Below are positions 17,052-26,508 of a stretch of DNA of 64,000 nucleotides, in pieces. Made by a program: the position numbers and the translations under genes. Source of the stretch: Clostridiales bacterium (GTDB lineage: Bacteria; Bacillota; Clostridia; Oscillospirales; Acutalibacteraceae); the NCBI GenBank assembly GCA_012839185.1, contig DUNU01000021.1:1-64000 (forward strand), read 5' to 3'. Numbering within the stretch: the first letter of the stretch is position 1; each line of letters starts with the position of its first letter. The notes beneath the pieces are model-generated. The model saw nothing but the letters and a program-made list of their open reading frames with translations. It did no database searches and was not told the origin of the DNA.

Positions 17052-17756
17052 ATGTTAAAAATTGAGAATTTAACAAAAACTTACGGCGAAAAACTTGCCG
17101 TAGATAACTTGTCTTTGCATATTCAAAAAGGCGAAATTTACGGTTTTATCGGGCATAACGGTGCGGGAAAAACCACCACGTTAAAAGCAAGTGTCGGTAT
17201 CTTGAATTTTGATTCCGGCGAGATTTTCATCAATGGTATTTCAATAAAAGACGAACCGATTAAGTGCAAAGAAATTCTTGCATATATCCCCGACAATCCC
17301 GATTTATATGAATTTCTGACAGGCATGCAATATCTGAATTTCATTGCCGATGTGTTTAAGATTGACAGTAAAACACGCAGCGAAAGAATAAAAAATTACG
17401 CTGAAAAATTTGAAATATACGGCAATTTAGGTGATATTATTTCGTCTTATTCACATGGCATGAAACAAAAACTTGCAATTATTTCCGCTTGGATTCACGA
17501 GCCGAAACTGATAATAATGGACGAACCGCTTGTCGGTCTTGACCCGAAAGCGGCACATATATTAAAGCAATTGATGCGTGAAACGTGTGACAAAGGCGGA
17601 GCAATATTCTTTTCCACCCATATTTTGGAAGTGGCAGAAAAACTCTGCGACAAAGTGGCAATTATCCGCGAAGGAAAACTTATAAAAAGCGGTACAATGG
17701 AAGAAGTAAAGGGAGATGAAAGTTTAGAAGAAGTATTTTTAAATTCCGAAAATTAA
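17052..17756 (+). CDS. ABC transporter ATPase without an adjacent permease
   Basis: A 234-residue ABC ATPase of the exporter-type (CcmA/NatA-like) group. Walker A is GHNGAGKTT, the signature loop is SYSHGMKQK, Walker B plus catalytic Glu is LIIMDEPLVGLDP, and the switch His is in FFSTHILEVAE. It normally works with a membrane protein, but the next gene is a rhamnosidase and no permease is encoded within several genes on either side. The ATG has only a weak ribosome site. It may serve a permease encoded elsewhere. Confidence 0.88.
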   Translation: MLKIENLTKTYGEKLAVDNLSLHIQKGEIYGFIGHNGAGKTTTLKASVGILNFDSGEIFINGISIKDEPIKCKEILAYIPDNPDLYEFLTGMQYLNFIADVFKIDSKTRSERIKNYAEKFEIYGNLGDIISSYSHGMKQKLAIISAWIHEPKLIIMDEPLVGLDPKAAHILKQLMRETCDKGGAIFFSTHILEVAEKLCDKVAIIREGKLIKSGTMEEVKGDESLEEVFLNSEN

Positions 17757-17774
17757 ATTTGTATGGAGGAAATC

Positions 17775-20171
17775 ATGTTAGAAAGAGCCAATTTCATTAT
17801 TTGTCCGGAACAAAAGACAGAAACCGAAGTTCCGTGGAGAACAAGCAAATTCAATTCCCGTTCGTGGACTTTAGCCGACAAGGGTGGAATACCCTGTTTC
17901 CGCAAGATAATCAATATCGAAGAAGATATTGAAACAGCCGTTATTTCCTGTACTGCTCTCGGTATATTCGAGATTTATGTCAACGGTCAGCGAGTCGGTG
18001 CGGACGAACTAAAACCCGGCTTTACCGACTATCGCAAAACCGTTTACGGCTTTGATTACGACATTAAGGACTACCTGAAAGTCGGTAAAAATACAATCAT
18101 TGCCGAAGTCTCTCTCGGCTGGTATTCCGGTCGTATTTCATTTGGTAAATTCGGATTTTTACCGAATGCTTTTGTCGCCGAGATAAAAATTAACGACGAT
18201 TTGTACGTAACCGACGAATTTTGGGAAGCGGGACTTGGCGGAGCATATCGCAACGCCTCAATCTATGACGGTGTGCTTTACGATGCACGTAAAAACTTTG
18301 ATGACGTAAAATGGGACAAACCGAAAAATACTTCCGTTGACTGCAAAGTCTTACCTGCCGCTTTGCCGTATATCGCCGTTAAAATGGTATTGCCGGCAAA
18401 AAAAGTCGTTGTATATGACGGTATAACCGAAAACGAAACCACTTTCGGTGAAATTAACACGGTATATGAAAAATCGGGCAAGAACTGTGAAAGACTTGAA
18501 TTAAAGAAAAACAATGTTATGCTTCTCGATTTTGAGCAAAATTTGGTCGGCAGAATTCATATCAATTTCAAGGCTCCCGTTGGTGCAAAACTCATAATCC
18601 GTCATGCCGAAATGCTTAACGACAGCGGAGAAAAAAGTCGCGGAAACGATTACGCAAAAGGCTCCGCATATATCGAAAACTATCGTTCCGCCGCTGCTCG
18701 TGTGGAAATTATTTCCGATGGCGAAACCCTCGACTTTGCTCCCTATCACACCTTTTTCGGTTTCAGATATGTGGAAATCGAATGCGATAACGATGTCGAG
18801 ATAAACTGTGTCGAGGCGGAAGTTATCGGCAATAAAAACGAAGAGATAGGTACATTTGAATGCAGTAACGAGTCCGTCAACAAGTTGTTTTCTAATATTC
18901 TCTGGGGTGCAAGAGGCAATTATTTATCCGTTCCCACCGACTGTCCGCAGAGAGATGAACGCTTGGGCTGGTCGGGCGACACTCAGGTTTTTGCCTGTAC
19001 CGGTGCATATCTTTGCGATATTGAAGACTTTATGCGTAAGTGGCTTCACGATGCTCGCGACAGTCAGGAACTTGACGGCGGTTACGGCGATGTCATTCCC
19101 AATGTGTTCAAAAATCCTGATAATGTCAACAATACCGGTTGGGGAGATGCGGGAATAATCGTGCCCTATGTCCTTTACAAAATGTATAATTCCGTTGAAA
19201 TTCTCGAAGAACATTATGCTTCAATGGAAGAATATATGGCGACAATCAAGGCAAGAAAACCCGAAGGACAACACAATAATTACGGCGATTGGCTTGCTTA
19301 TGAACAGACCGAAAAAGATTATCTGACTTTCTGCTATTATCTCTATGACTTGAAACTCATTAAGTTTATGAGTGAGGTTTTAGGGAAGACCGAGCGTGCA
19401 AAATATTATGAAAACGAATATGCTCGTGTTCGCAAGAATTTTGCGGACAAATATATCGAGGAAGATAAAATAACTCAAAAGACACAGACGGCAAATGCTT
19501 TAGCATTGGGTTTTGGCTTGCTTGATGAAAAACAAACCAAAATTGCTCTTGATTTTCTTATTCAAAAACTTGCCGATAATGACTATACTTTATCGTCGGG
19601 CTTTATCGGTACAAGCATGCTCAACACCGCATTGTCAAAACACAATCGTGACGATGTCGCTTATAATCTTCTTCTTTGCAGAAATGATCCGTCGTGGCTT
19701 TATTCAGTGGATCAAGGTGCGACGACAATATGGGAACGCTGGAATTCCTACACTATCGAAAAGGGTTTCGGCGATGTCGGCATGAACTCCTTTAACCACT
19801 ATGCTTACGGCTGTATTGCGGAATGGATGTTCTCATATATGTGCGGAATTAGTCCCGACATTGAAAATCCGGGCTTCAAGACCTTGATTTTCGATCCCCG
19901 TCCCGATATGAGAGAAGAAATTCCCGAAGGTCGTGAAAAGATAACTTACGCCAAAGCAGAATACAAATCCCGTGAAGGCTTGATAAAATCCGAGTGGAAT
20001 GCTCTTGAAAACGGCTTTGAATATAAACTCACCACTCCCGTTGAAACAAAAGTTTCTGTCCCCGCCGTTTTAGACAAATGTACGTTAAACGGCAGAAAAA
20101 AGGATGCAGAACTCATTGACGGGAAATATGTATTTACATTAAAAGCCGGCGAGTATGTTATTAAAGCATAA
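17775..20171 (+). CDS. GH78 alpha-L-rhamnosidase
   Basis: A 798-residue enzyme predicted to release L-rhamnose from plant glycosides or rhamnose polysaccharides. The N-terminal half is beta-rich (GIFEIYVNGQRVGADELKPGF), typical of the accessory domains of GH78. The (alpha/alpha)6 barrel carries SVPTDCPQRDERLGW-SGDTQ, with the general-acid Glu, and later WERWNSYTIEKG. It has no signal peptide, so it probably acts on imported oligosaccharides. The ATG at 17775 lies after GGAGG; the ATG at 17763 lies before it. Confidence 0.92.
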   Translation: MLERANFIICPEQKTETEVPWRTSKFNSRSWTLADKGGIPCFRKIINIEEDIETAVISCTALGIFEIYVNGQRVGADELKPGFTDYRKTVYGFDYDIKDYLKVGKNTIIAEVSLGWYSGRISFGKFGFLPNAFVAEIKINDDLYVTDEFWEAGLGGAYRNASIYDGVLYDARKNFDDVKWDKPKNTSVDCKVLPAALPYIAVKMVLPAKKVVVYDGITENETTFGEINTVYEKSGKNCERLELKKNNVMLLDFEQNLVGRIHINFKAPVGAKLIIRHAEMLNDSGEKSRGNDYAKGSAYIENYRSAAARVEIISDGETLDFAPYHTFFGFRYVEIECDNDVEINCVEAEVIGNKNEEIGTFECSNESVNKLFSNILWGARGNYLSVPTDCPQRDERLGWSGDTQVFACTGAYLCDIEDFMRKWLHDARDSQELDGGYGDVIPNVFKNPDNVNNTGWGDAGIIVPYVLYKMYNSVEILEEHYASMEEYMATIKARKPEGQHNNYGDWLAYEQTEKDYLTFCYYLYDLKLIKFMSEVLGKTERAKYYENEYARVRKNFADKYIEEDKITQKTQTANALALGFGLLDEKQTKIALDFLIQKLADNDYTLSSGFIGTSMLNTALSKHNRDDVAYNLLLCRNDPSWLYSVDQGATTIWERWNSYTIEKGFGDVGMNSFNHYAYGCIAEWMFSYMCGISPDIENPGFKTLIFDPRPDMREEIPEGREKITYAKAEYKSREGLIKSEWNALENGFEYKLTTPVETKVSVPAVLDKCTLNGRKKDAELIDGKYVFTLKAGEYVIKA

Positions 20172-20199
20172 TATCAAACACAAAAAAACAGAAATTTTA

Positions 20200-20234
20200 A
20201 GTTCAAACAAGTTCTTATGTTCATCGTTTGAACT
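20200..20234 (+). promoter_or_regulatory. Inverted repeat of unclear role after the rhamnosidase gene
   Basis: AGTTCAAAC (20200-20208) pairs with GTTTGAACT (20226-20234) around an 18-base loop. There is no T-run, so it may be an operator or an RNA hairpin upstream of the next gene and not a terminator. Confidence 0.35.
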
Positions 20235-20261
20235 AAAACTTAAACTTTTGGAGTGAAAACG

Positions 20262-20690
20262 ATGAATTTCGGATGGATAAATATTTTCGGTGCGGTTTTT
20301 TCCGCAATAAACTTAATTGTATATTTTATATTTTTTGCTAAGGCACTAAAGTATAAAAAAGTCGGAGTTATCAAAATTCTGGAAATTATCGCACTTGTTA
20401 TAACGGCTGTGCTTACGGTTATTCCCGTCGGGATTAAAGAATTCGGTTTTTTTGATATTGCACAAATGATATTTTATTTGCTCGGCGGAGCAGTGCTTTC
20501 AATTTTATACATCATCGTCAATGTATTATCAAGCAAAAGCAAAAAAGTGACTGACAAGATTGTCTGTGCATTGGTTTTGACAACCCAGTACATTCTCTTT
20601 GCGATTACTTTGGAATATTGGCTATTGGCAATAGCTGCTCTCATATTCTTGATATTATCCTTTTCGGATAATCCTAAAAAAACCAAATAA
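20262..20690 (+). CDS. Small integral membrane protein
   Basis: A 142-residue hydrophobic protein with about four membrane helices: IFGAVFSAINLIVYFIFF, a segment around IIALVITAVLTVIPV, MIFYLLGGAVLSILYII, and a C-terminal pair around LVLTTQYILFAITL and LIFLILSF. I do not recognise the family. The ATG at 20262 follows GGAGTG; a GTG three codons earlier overlaps that site. A strong terminator directly follows, so it ends its transcript. Confidence 0.65.
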   Translation: MNFGWINIFGAVFSAINLIVYFIFFAKALKYKKVGVIKILEIIALVITAVLTVIPVGIKEFGFFDIAQMIFYLLGGAVLSILYIIVNVLSSKSKKVTDKIVCALVLTTQYILFAITLEYWLLAIAALIFLILSFSDNPKKTK

Positions 20691-20697
20691 AACTCAC

Positions 20698-20726
20698 CCG
20701 AGAACATTGCTGTTCTCGGTTTTGTT
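20698..20726 (+). terminator. Rho-independent terminator
   Basis: CCGAGAAC (20698-20705) pairs perfectly with GTTCTCGG (20712-20719) over a six-base loop and is followed by TTTTGTT. Confidence 0.88.
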
Positions 20727-20752
20727 TATTGTGGGATTTATATTAAAATTTA

Positions 20753-20781
20753 TTGACAATCAGGGTGCTGTGTGTTATAAT
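20753..20781 (+). promoter_or_regulatory. Consensus sigma-A promoter of the SPFH/polysaccharide cluster
   Basis: TTGACA (20753-20758), 17 bases, TATAAT (20776-20781): a perfect consensus promoter directly after a terminator, marking the start of a long transcription unit. Confidence 0.85.
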
Positions 20782-20816
20782 AAAAGTAATAAATCATTAC
20801 ACAAATGAGAGCGAAA

Positions 20817-21539
20817 ATGAAAAATTTTTTGAAGATACTTTTGCTTAATATCGGAATAATAATCGCTGCGATTCTTACATACAGCAACGGTTTTTTAGGA
20901 CTTCGTCCGACTGATGACAGTATTCTTCGTGCAGGTTTTTCAATTCTTATCGGTTTAGGGCTTGCGGGAGGTTTGTTGGGCGGAAATTATGCTTTACTCA
21001 AAGAACCGAAAAAAGTTCTGCATGCTCAACTTCTTGACAAAAATCAGGTTGAAAATGTATTAAAAGAATATTTTCGCTCAAAATATTTTGCCGAAATGTC
21101 AAAAACTACCTGCGATCAGATAGGACGAATTGAGAAAAGCACCGACAGAGCCTTGCTTGCGGTCAATTCAAAATTCTCACAGGGCAGCATGTCAAACAAT
21201 AGGTATCAGGAAATCCTCAATGCCGCCTCGCAGACGGCTTTTGAAAATATGAAAAATATAGCATCTCGGATACAGATGTTTGACGATGACGAATATTCAA
21301 GATTAAGCAACTATAAAAACGACAATATCCCCGATGATATTCAGGAAAAACAAATTGAGTTATATAACAATAATATTGAATATATCAAAAATTCAATCGC
21401 CATGAACGAAAATCTTATCTTAAAACTTGACACCTTGGCACTTGAAATATCCAACCTTACAGAAACAAACGAAAAACAAACGGAGAACTTACTTAAGGAG
21501 ATTACTGTTTTAACGCAGGAATTGAAATATTATAATTAA
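20817..21539 (+). CDS. Membrane-anchored coiled-coil protein beside SPFH
   Basis: A 240-residue protein with two N-terminal membrane helices (ILLLNIGIIIAAILTYS and AGFSILIGLGLAGGLLGG), then a long, charged, largely helical cytoplasmic part with heptad-like spacing to the end (LDTLALEISNLTETNEKQT). I do not recognise the family. The ATG at 20817 has GAGAG upstream, while the ATG at 20805 has no ribosome site. It is followed 13 bases later by an SPFH gene, suggesting it is a partner or regulator of that membrane scaffold. Confidence 0.75.
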   Translation: MKNFLKILLLNIGIIIAAILTYSNGFLGLRPTDDSILRAGFSILIGLGLAGGLLGGNYALLKEPKKVLHAQLLDKNQVENVLKEYFRSKYFAEMSKTTCDQIGRIEKSTDRALLAVNSKFSQGSMSNNRYQEILNAASQTAFENMKNIASRIQMFDDDEYSRLSNYKNDNIPDDIQEKQIELYNNNIEYIKNSIAMNENLILKLDTLALEISNLTETNEKQTENLLKEITVLTQELKYYN

Positions 21540-21552
21540 CGGAGGATATATT

Positions 21553-22476
21553 ATGGAGCCTTTACTTGTAATTTTAGGAATACTTGTATTCTTAATTTTA
21601 GTTATCGTCATTGCAAACATTCAAATTGTTCCGCAATCAAAGGCATATGTTATCGAGCGTCTCGGTGCATATTCAACCACTTGGGAAACCGGTCTTCATA
21701 TAAAAATTCCCTTTATTGAACGCATTGCGAAAAAAGTTTCTCTCAAAGAAAAAGTCGCAGATTTCCCACCGCAACCTGTTATCACAAGGGATAATGTTAC
21801 AATGCAGATTGATACCGTTGTGTATTATCTTATAACTGACCCGAAACTCTACACTTATGGTGTTGAAAATCCGATTGCCGCTATCGAAAACTTAACGGCT
21901 ACCACGTTAAGAAATATCATCGGTGAACTTGATTTAGACCATACTCTCACTTCACGAGACACGATAAATTCCAATATTCGTGTTATTTTGGACGAAGCAA
22001 CCGACCCGTGGGGAATTAAAGTTAATCGTGTTGAGCTTAAGAATATTTTACCTCCGCACGAAATTCAATCCGCGATGGAAAAACAGATGAAAGCGGAGCG
22101 TGAAAGACGAGAATCCATTTTGCGTGCCGAAGGTGAAAAAGCAAGCAAAGTCCTTATCGCTGAAGGTGAAAAAGATGCAATGATTCTTGATGCAGAGGCT
22201 GAAAAGCAGGCTGCTATTTTGCGTGCTGAAGCCGTAAAAGAAGCTAAAATCCGTGAGGCTGAAGGTGAAGCCGCAGCGATTGTCAAAGTTCAACAAGCTA
22301 TTGCCGACGGTATTCGTGCATTAAAAGAAGCCGACCCGAATAAAGCTGTCTTAACATTAAAGAGCTTTGAGGCGATGGAAAAAGTCGCGGACGGAAAATC
22401 CACAAAAATTATCATCCCGTCAGAAATTCAGTCCCTCGCAGGTCTCGCCGCAGGATTAAAGGAAATTAACGAATAG
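21553..22476 (+). CDS. SPFH/stomatin-type membrane scaffold protein
   Basis: A 307-residue SPFH protein. It has one N-terminal membrane helix (LLVILGILVFLILVIVIAN), the SPFH domain with GLHIKIPFIERIAKKVSLKE and DNVTMQIDTVVYY, and a long Glu/Ala-rich coiled coil (RAEGEKASKVLIAEGEKDA) typical of stomatin/QmcA proteins. A conserved LAGLAAGLKEI tail follows. Such proteins form ring or cage assemblies at the membrane. No NfeD partner lies next to it; instead a membrane coiled-coil protein precedes it. A strong RBS (CGGAGGA) precedes the ATG. Confidence 0.9.
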   Translation: MEPLLVILGILVFLILVIVIANIQIVPQSKAYVIERLGAYSTTWETGLHIKIPFIERIAKKVSLKEKVADFPPQPVITRDNVTMQIDTVVYYLITDPKLYTYGVENPIAAIENLTATTLRNIIGELDLDHTLTSRDTINSNIRVILDEATDPWGIKVNRVELKNILPPHEIQSAMEKQMKAERERRESILRAEGEKASKVLIAEGEKDAMILDAEAEKQAAILRAEAVKEAKIREAEGEAAAIVKVQQAIADGIRALKEADPNKAVLTLKSFEAMEKVADGKSTKIIIPSEIQSLAGLAAGLKEINE

Positions 22477-22494
22477 ATACGGAGAAAACAACAT

Positions 22495-23805
22495 ATGAGC
22501 TTATATGCAAATCTCTTAAGCCGTGAAGAAAAACTTTCTATAGTAGGTTTAGGCTATGTCGGTCTTCCCTTGGCAGTTGCTTTCGCAAAGAAAGTTGATG
22601 TTATCGGTTTTGACATTAACGAAAGTAAAATTGAATTATACAAAAACGGCAAAGACCCGACAAATGAAGTCGGCGACGATGCAGTAAAAGAAACAAGCAT
22701 ATTTTTCACAGCTAATGAAACCGACTTAAAAAAGGCGAAATTTCACATTGTCGCAGTTCCGACACCGGTTAATGCTGACCGCACACCCAACCTCTTCCCC
22801 GTTGAAAGTGCAAGCAGAACAGTCGGCAAAAATCTTACAAAAGGCAGTATTATCGTTTTCGAATCAACGGTATATCCCGGCGTTACAGAGGAATTTTGCG
22901 TCCCAATTCTTGAAAAAGAATCTGGTCTTGTTTGCGGAAAAGATTTTTTTGTAGGCTATTCTCCCGAAAGAATCAATCCCGGCGATAAAGTTCACAGACT
23001 TGAAAATATTATCAAAATCGTATCCGGTCAGGATGAAAACACTCTTGATGAAATTGCAAAAACATACGAACTTGTAGTAGAAGTCGGTGTTCATCGTGCG
23101 CCCACAATCAAAGTTGCCGAAGCGGCTAAGGTTATTGAAAACAGCCAGCGTGATATAAATATTGCGTTTATGAATGAACTGTCGATTATCTTTAACAAGA
23201 TGGGAATTGATACTAAATCAGTCTTGGAGGCTGCCGGCACAAAGTGGAACTTCCTCAAATTCTATCCCGGACTGGTCGGCGGACACTGCATCGGTGTTGA
23301 CCCGTATTATCTTACATACAAAGCTGAAATGCTCGGCTATCACAGTCAGGTTATTTTATCCGGCAGAAGAATCAATGACGGTATGGGTAAATATGTCGCT
23401 GAAAACTGCATTAAGAATCTTATTAAAGCCGATATTAACGCAAAAACCGCACGCATTGCATTGCTCGGTTTTACATTCAAAGAAAATTGTCCCGATACAA
23501 GAAACAGCAAAGTATATGATATTGTAACGGAACTGCATGAATATGGAGTTGACCCGCTTATTTACGACCCCGTTGCAGATAAAAAGGAAGCAAAACAAAT
23601 ATACGGCGTTGATTTCGTTGAATATTCCGAACTTGAAAATATGGATGCGGTTATTATTGCCGTTGCTCACGAAGAATTTAAGAAACTTAATATTTCCGAC
23701 ATTTCAGCACTTTACGGCAAAAAACCTTTTGTGCTTATTGATGTTAAGGGAATATTAAATCGTTCCGAATATGAAAAAGCCGGATTCATTTATTGGAGAC
23801 TCTGA
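22495..23805 (+). CDS. UDP-hexosamine 6-dehydrogenase (TviB/WbpA type)
   Basis: Oxidises a UDP-N-acetylhexosamine to the uronate, using NAD. The 436-residue protein begins with the Rossmann motif VGLGYVGLPLAVAF, has STVYPGVTEE and GYSPERINPGDKVH, and the segment GGHCIGVDPYYLTYKA containing the catalytic Cys. The length and the last motif match the UDP-GlcNAc/GalNAc dehydrogenases (TviB, WbpA/WbpO) over UDP-glucose dehydrogenase. It overlaps the epimerase gene by one base (TGATG), and together they resemble the tviB-tviC pair. Confidence 0.88.
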   Translation: MSLYANLLSREEKLSIVGLGYVGLPLAVAFAKKVDVIGFDINESKIELYKNGKDPTNEVGDDAVKETSIFFTANETDLKKAKFHIVAVPTPVNADRTPNLFPVESASRTVGKNLTKGSIIVFESTVYPGVTEEFCVPILEKESGLVCGKDFFVGYSPERINPGDKVHRLENIIKIVSGQDENTLDEIAKTYELVVEVGVHRAPTIKVAEAAKVIENSQRDINIAFMNELSIIFNKMGIDTKSVLEAAGTKWNFLKFYPGLVGGHCIGVDPYYLTYKAEMLGYHSQVILSGRRINDGMGKYVAENCIKNLIKADINAKTARIALLGFTFKENCPDTRNSKVYDIVTELHEYGVDPLIYDPVADKKEAKQIYGVDFVEYSELENMDAVIIAVAHEEFKKLNISDISALYGKKPFVLIDVKGILNRSEYEKAGFIYWRL

Positions 23806-24779
23806 TGTCATATAGTAATATAAATTTCCCCGAAAACTCTCTCTTTCTGGTAACGGGAGGAGCGGGTTTTATAGGTTCAAACTTATGCGAGGCTATACTT
23901 AATTTAGGCTGTAAAGTACGCTGTCTTGATGACCTTTCGACCGGTAAACAATCTAATGTTGATATGTTTGCGGACAACGAAAGATATGAGTTTATCAAGG
24001 GCGATATAAAAGATTTTGACATCTGCATGAAAGCCTGCGAAGGTGTGGATTATGTCTTGCATCAAGCCGCTTGGGGCAGTGTTCCGAGAAGTATCGAAAT
24101 GCCGTTGTTCTACTGCAAAAATAATATTGACGGCACTTTGAATATGCTTGAGGCTGCTCGTCAGAATAAAGTCAAAAAATTTGTTTATGCATCATCTTCT
24201 TCCGTTTACGGCGATGAGCCTGCACTGCCGAAAAAAGAGGGAGTTGAAGGCAATCTCCTCTCTCCTTACGCTCTAACCAAACTCTGTAACGAGGAATGGG
24301 CAAAACAGTATTCCATGCACTATAATCTCCCGACCGTTGGTCTCAGATATTTTAATGTATTCGGCAGACGGCAAGATCCCGACGGTGCTTATGCCGCAGT
24401 CATCCCGAAATTTATAAAATTGCTCTTAAACGGAATTGCACCGACAATAAACGGCGACGGCAAACAGAGTCGCGATTTCACTTATATTGAAAATGTAATC
24501 GAAGCAAATTTTAAGGCCTGTCTGGCTGACGATAGGGCAAACGGCAAAGCATTTAATATCGCTTACGGCGGCAGAGAGTACTTAATTGATATTTATTACG
24601 AAATAACAAAAGCTCTTGATGTGCAAATTGAACCAAATTTCGGTCCCGACAGAGCGGGAGACATTAAACACAGTAATGCGGATATATCCAAAGCACGTGA
24701 ATTTTTAGGCTATGATCCGTCATATGACTTTGCCACCGGTCTTAAAAATGCTATCGACTGGTATAAAAATAATCTCTGA
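23805..24779 (+). CDS. UDP-hexosaminuronate C4 epimerase (TviC/WbpP type)
   Basis: A 324-residue short-chain epimerase. NAD is bound by VTGGAGFIGSNLCE; the active site is YASSSSVYG with the YALTK Tyr/Lys pair (SPYALTKLCNEEW); and GLRYFNVFGRRQDP is typical of TviC/WbpP-like epimerases that act on N-acetylated UDP sugars. It would supply UDP-GalNAc or its uronate for an exported polymer. The start overlaps the dehydrogenase stop. It has the usual length. A VanZ gene follows with a one-base overlap. Confidence 0.88.
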   Translation: MSYSNINFPENSLFLVTGGAGFIGSNLCEAILNLGCKVRCLDDLSTGKQSNVDMFADNERYEFIKGDIKDFDICMKACEGVDYVLHQAAWGSVPRSIEMPLFYCKNNIDGTLNMLEAARQNKVKKFVYASSSSVYGDEPALPKKEGVEGNLLSPYALTKLCNEEWAKQYSMHYNLPTVGLRYFNVFGRRQDPDGAYAAVIPKFIKLLLNGIAPTINGDGKQSRDFTYIENVIEANFKACLADDRANGKAFNIAYGGREYLIDIYYEITKALDVQIEPNFGPDRAGDIKHSNADISKAREFLGYDPSYDFATGLKNAIDWYKNNL

Positions 24780-25321
24780 TGGTTGGATACATGTATCATT
24801 ATTTATACGCCCTGCCGAAATATGTTTTCGTATTGATCGGATTAGGTGGCTTGATGTTTTGGTTTCTATGCAGAGTATCGGGGTTTTCAAAAAAATATGA
24901 AAAAGCATGGAAATTCTTCAATACAGCCGTTCTTATTCTTGTCATCATATTCGTTTTTTTTGCTGCATTGATTTATCGGATTGATAAACCACAAGAACGT
25001 ATATTACGATTAAGACCGTTTCAATTCCTGATTGATATGAAATACAGTCTCGAATATCTGAGATTGGCTCTTTTGAACACTCTCGTATTTATACCCTTCG
25101 GTCTCTGCATACCCGAACTTATAGAGAAAAAATATTCCCCGATAAAAGTTATTATTATCACTGTTTCAACGGCGTTTTTAATCAGTTTAACGGTTGAAAT
25201 CGCTCAATATGTTTTCAATCTCGGAGTAAGTGAATTTGACGACTTGATGCTGAATACTTTTGGTGCCGCTCTTGGAACTATTCCCTTTATTGTAACACAA
25301 AAATGGCGAAGAAAAAGTTAA
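24779..25321 (+). CDS. VanZ-family membrane protein
   Basis: A 180-residue protein with about four membrane helices and the VanZ core: RLRPFQFL, LLNTLVFIPFGLCIP, VEIAQYVFNLGVSEFDDLMLNTFGAALG. Those motifs are diagnostic. The biochemical role is unknown; relatives affect resistance to glycopeptides and surface-active molecules. It overlaps both neighbours, indicating a tight operon with the polysaccharide genes. Confidence 0.85.
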   Translation: MVGYMYHYLYALPKYVFVLIGLGGLMFWFLCRVSGFSKKYEKAWKFFNTAVLILVIIFVFFAALIYRIDKPQERILRLRPFQFLIDMKYSLEYLRLALLNTLVFIPFGLCIPELIEKKYSPIKVIIITVSTAFLISLTVEIAQYVFNLGVSEFDDLMLNTFGAALGTIPFIVTQKWRRKS

Positions 25322-26508
25322 ACGAATCACAAATCGGGCTGATGGATTGCCTTTCATCAGCCTTGTTTTCTAATTATGAAACCGATATTTCCTTAAGTGA
25401 CCAAATGGCTAACGAAGCAATGCTTCAAAGTGTTTTTTCAATAATTTATCCTTGTTTTAATGAAAAAAAATTTGAGCAACATTATCTTGCTTGTATTAAA
25501 GAAAATATTAAATTAGAACTTGCAAATGTCCATCTTCATGAGATATTTACACGTAACAATATTCCCTATTGCATAATCAAAGGCTATGCTGCCGCGAGAT
25601 TTTATAATGATCCCCTGCTTAGAGTGTCTTGCGATATTGACTTTTTGGTTGAACCTGAAAATCTAAAAAAAGCAAAACATGTCTTAACAGAAGAAGGCTT
25701 TTCAAAAACAGGAAAGAACTCACATCATATTTCGTACATAAACAACGATATTACCTATGAAATGCACTTTACCATTGCGGGCATTCCCGACGGGGCTGTC
25801 GGTGATGATGTTCGGGATATGGTTTCAAAAATAGTAGAAAATCGGCAACTTTTTTCTTGTGTAAGCGGTGATTTTTATATACCGTCGGATTTTGACCACG
25901 GACTAATAATACTTATTCACACTGCCCGACATCTGATAAATTCCGGAATCGGACTTAAACATGTCTGCGATTGGGCTGTATTTATAAATCATTTTACGGA
26001 AGAAGAGTTTATAAATATTTTCAAGGAAAAACTTGTAAAAATCGGTTTGTGGACTTGGTGTGTCACATTGACCGCTTTATGTGAAAAATACTTAAACCTG
26101 AAACATTTTTCATTTACGGAAAAACCAGATGATGCCTATCTTGAATTGCTGCTGATTGATATATTTGAATCGGGAACATTCGGAATCAAAGACCGTTCAC
26201 GCCTTCACGCAGCGAAACTTATCACTGACGACACAACAGCCAACGTGGAAGATGTAAACTATTTTACCCGTCTTTGTCGTCATTTTTCTAAAAAAGCAAA
26301 ATCCGAATATAAATTTGCGAAATTCAAGTTATTACTTCCGCTTGCAATGCTATTTGTCGCATTTCGGTTTATTTTTGATGTTCTCAGAGGAAAAAGACCA
26401 AAAATAAATTTTGCCCAAACATTTTCAAAAGCACAAGAAAGACGAAATATATATCGAAAACTGAGACTTTTTGAGGTGCAAAACAAATGGGAAAAAAGAA
26501 GAAAATAA
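25303..26508 (+). CDS. Nucleotidyltransferase-fold protein (NTP_transf_5-like)
   Basis: A 401-residue protein resembling the uncharacterised nucleotidyltransferases found in polysaccharide and lasso-peptide clusters. The signs are NIPYCIIKGYAAARFY, then RVSCDIDFLVEP with the Asp-x-Asp metal site, YEMHFTI, and a helical region with HTARHLINSGIGLKHVCDW. One hydrophobic segment near the C-terminus (LLLPLAMLFVAFRFIF) could attach it to the membrane. It may modify a sugar or polymer in this cluster. It overlaps VanZ by 19 bases and the LCP gene by 22. Confidence 0.75.
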   Translation: MAKKKLNESQIGLMDCLSSALFSNYETDISLSDQMANEAMLQSVFSIIYPCFNEKKFEQHYLACIKENIKLELANVHLHEIFTRNNIPYCIIKGYAAARFYNDPLLRVSCDIDFLVEPENLKKAKHVLTEEGFSKTGKNSHHISYINNDITYEMHFTIAGIPDGAVGDDVRDMVSKIVENRQLFSCVSGDFYIPSDFDHGLIILIHTARHLINSGIGLKHVCDWAVFINHFTEEEFINIFKEKLVKIGLWTWCVTLTALCEKYLNLKHFSFTEKPDDAYLELLLIDIFESGTFGIKDRSRLHAAKLITDDTTANVEDVNYFTRLCRHFSKKAKSEYKFAKFKLLLPLAMLFVAFRFIFDVLRGKRPKINFAQTFSKAQERRNIYRKLRLFEVQNKWEKRRK

